Source: an uncultured Lachnospiraceae bacterium (GTDB lineage: Bacteria; Bacillota; Clostridia; Lachnospirales; Lachnospiraceae). From it: DNA of 7,141 bases. Positions 6,595 through 7,141 of this stretch are shown one piece after another. The stretch lies in contig CAPNGW010000123.1 of the NCBI GenBank assembly GCA_948665105.1, positions 1 to 7,141 of the forward strand. The letters are read 5' to 3'. Made by a program: the position numbers and the translations under genes. The notes beneath the pieces are model-generated. The model was not told where the DNA came from. It did no database searches and saw nothing but the letters and a program-made list of their open reading frames with translations. Every line of letters begins with the position of its first letter. The stretch's first letter is position 1.

Positions 6595-6619
6595 GACATG
6601 GCGTGCTCCTTTCTTACAC

Positions 6620-6639
6620 TTTCAGTATTTGTACTGAAA
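6620..6639. promoter_or_regulatory. Perfect 8-bp inverted repeat, operator-like
   Basis: TTTCAGTA and TACTGAAA are exact reverse complements separated by 4 bases (TTTG). The 20-bp dyad sits 10 bases upstream of the AGGAG site of the 69-residue gene, where a bound dimeric repressor would block transcription. It lacks a G+C-rich stem and a following U-tract on the minus strand, so a terminator is unlikely. The binding protein is unknown. Confidence 0.5.
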
Positions 6640-6713
6640 AAAATACAATTTATTTATCCACTTTAACACACGGAAGAAAAAAAATCAAGCTTTTATCACT
6701 TTTTCACAATAAT

Positions 6714-6741
6714 TTTATAGTGATTTTAATGTTTTCAACAA
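6714..6741 (-). promoter_or_regulatory. Possible promoter of the 69-residue gene
   Basis: On the minus strand TTGTTG (6736-6741) and TATAAA (6714-6719, 5 of 6 consensus bases) are 16 bases apart in A+T-rich DNA. A perfect TTGACA lies a little further upstream (minus strand, 6753-6758) but has no -10 hexamer at the right distance. The whole 6640-6776 stretch is A+T-rich, so other promoters cannot be excluded. If this one is used, the leader is about 110 bases and contains the palindrome at 6620-6639. Confidence 0.35.
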
Positions 6742-6776
6742 GGGTTTGATAGAATGTCAATCCCGTATCTCTTATC

Positions 6777-7141
6777 TTACATCGGCGGCTCTGCTGGATT
6801 TAAAACGGGATACCAGTGGTCCTCAACCACCAGATAGCAGTCTCCAAAGTTGCGGTAGGAAAATGCCGCTTCTCCTTCCGAAGCTTCAAAGTAATACACT
6901 TCTCCGCCCTCCGAAACTTCTCCCGGATATGCACCTTCTTCAAAGGTGGCTTCCTCTCCCAGTGTAAGGGCTTTCATCCACTCTTTCAGGGCTTTCACAT
7001 CTGCTCCTTCCAGGGTGTAGGCCTCCTCTCTGCCACCGCTGTAGCGTGTTACGGCTATGGACTCTGTATCCCCCAAAGCCTCAAGGAGATAGTCCTTCAC
7101 ACGATCTTTACCTCCCTGGGTGGCTGCATACGCAGGCGCAT
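6777..7141 (-). CDS. C-terminal part of an unrecognised, possibly exported protein
   Basis: About 120 residues are visible and the frame is open to the window edge, so the 5' end is probably missing. The stretch is acidic, with a helix (DVKALKEWMKAL) followed by strand-rich segments and an aromatic C-terminus (DHWYPVLNPAEPPM). The residues nearest the edge, APAYAATQGG, look like the end of a signal peptide with an Ala-x-Ala cleavage site or a linker, which suggests export. An alternative is a complete 107-residue protein starting at GTG 7098-7100, which has a strong GGAGG (7111-7115) 10 bases upstream. I cannot decide from this window. No catalytic motif is visible and no function is assigned. 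No terminator is evident after its stop, so some transcripts could read on towards the 69-residue gene. Confidence 0.7.
   Translation of the reverse strand, partial: APAYAATQGGKDRVKDYLLEALGDTESIAVTRYSGGREEAYTLEGADVKALKEWMKALTLGEEATFEEGAYPGEVSEGGEVYYFEASEGEAAFSYRNFGDCYLVVEDHWYPVLNPAEPPM

Noticed and set aside
6692..6725. ATCACT...AGTGAT inverted arms in the A+T-rich stretch before the small gene
   Set aside because: Only 6-bp arms with an 18-base spacer in low-complexity DNA; expected by chance often enough not to list as a site.

Overview
All genes in this window read on the minus strand. The A+G-rich ribosome sites (AGGAG), a GTG start, moderate base composition, an OmpR-type two-component pair and the codon choice suggest a member of the Clostridia, perhaps Lachnospiraceae. 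The taxon is an inference; no marker gene is present.

In transcription order (right to left) the layout is as follows. (1) 7141-6777: the C-terminal part of an unrecognised, possibly secreted protein. (2) 6776-6595: an A+T-rich gene-free stretch with a possible promoter and a perfect 8-bp palindrome (6620-6639). (3) 6594-6385: a small 69-residue gene that ends at a strong hairpin (6333-6380), read here as its intrinsic terminator. (4) 6331-6302: a possible promoter directly after that hairpin. (5) 6281-2132: a tight two-gene operon. Its first gene encodes a 923-residue soluble HEVGH metallopeptidase-like protein. Its second encodes a 457-residue protein with a C-terminal diadenylate-cyclase (DisA_N/DAC)-type domain that keeps the DGA motif but not the canonical RHR motif. 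(6) 2131-1963: a regulatory stretch with an extended -10 promoter, direct repeats and a foldable leader. (7) 1962-1: an OmpR/PhoB response regulator followed with no gap by a membrane histidine kinase cut by the window edge.

The protease and DAC-like genes are the part most likely to be new. They are translationally coupled, look richer in A+T than the kinase region, and have the composition expected of an accessory signalling or conflict module: a nucleotide-binding sensor paired with a proteolytic effector. The protease also carries an N-terminal region with a duplicated G-x-N-D-x5-E-N hairpin motif, upstream of the peptidase domain. The two-component pair is conventional. Nothing in the sequence proves that it controls the protease operon, although no clear terminator separates them and read-through is possible. 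No rRNA, tRNA, CRISPR array, insertion sequence or plus-strand gene could be supported.
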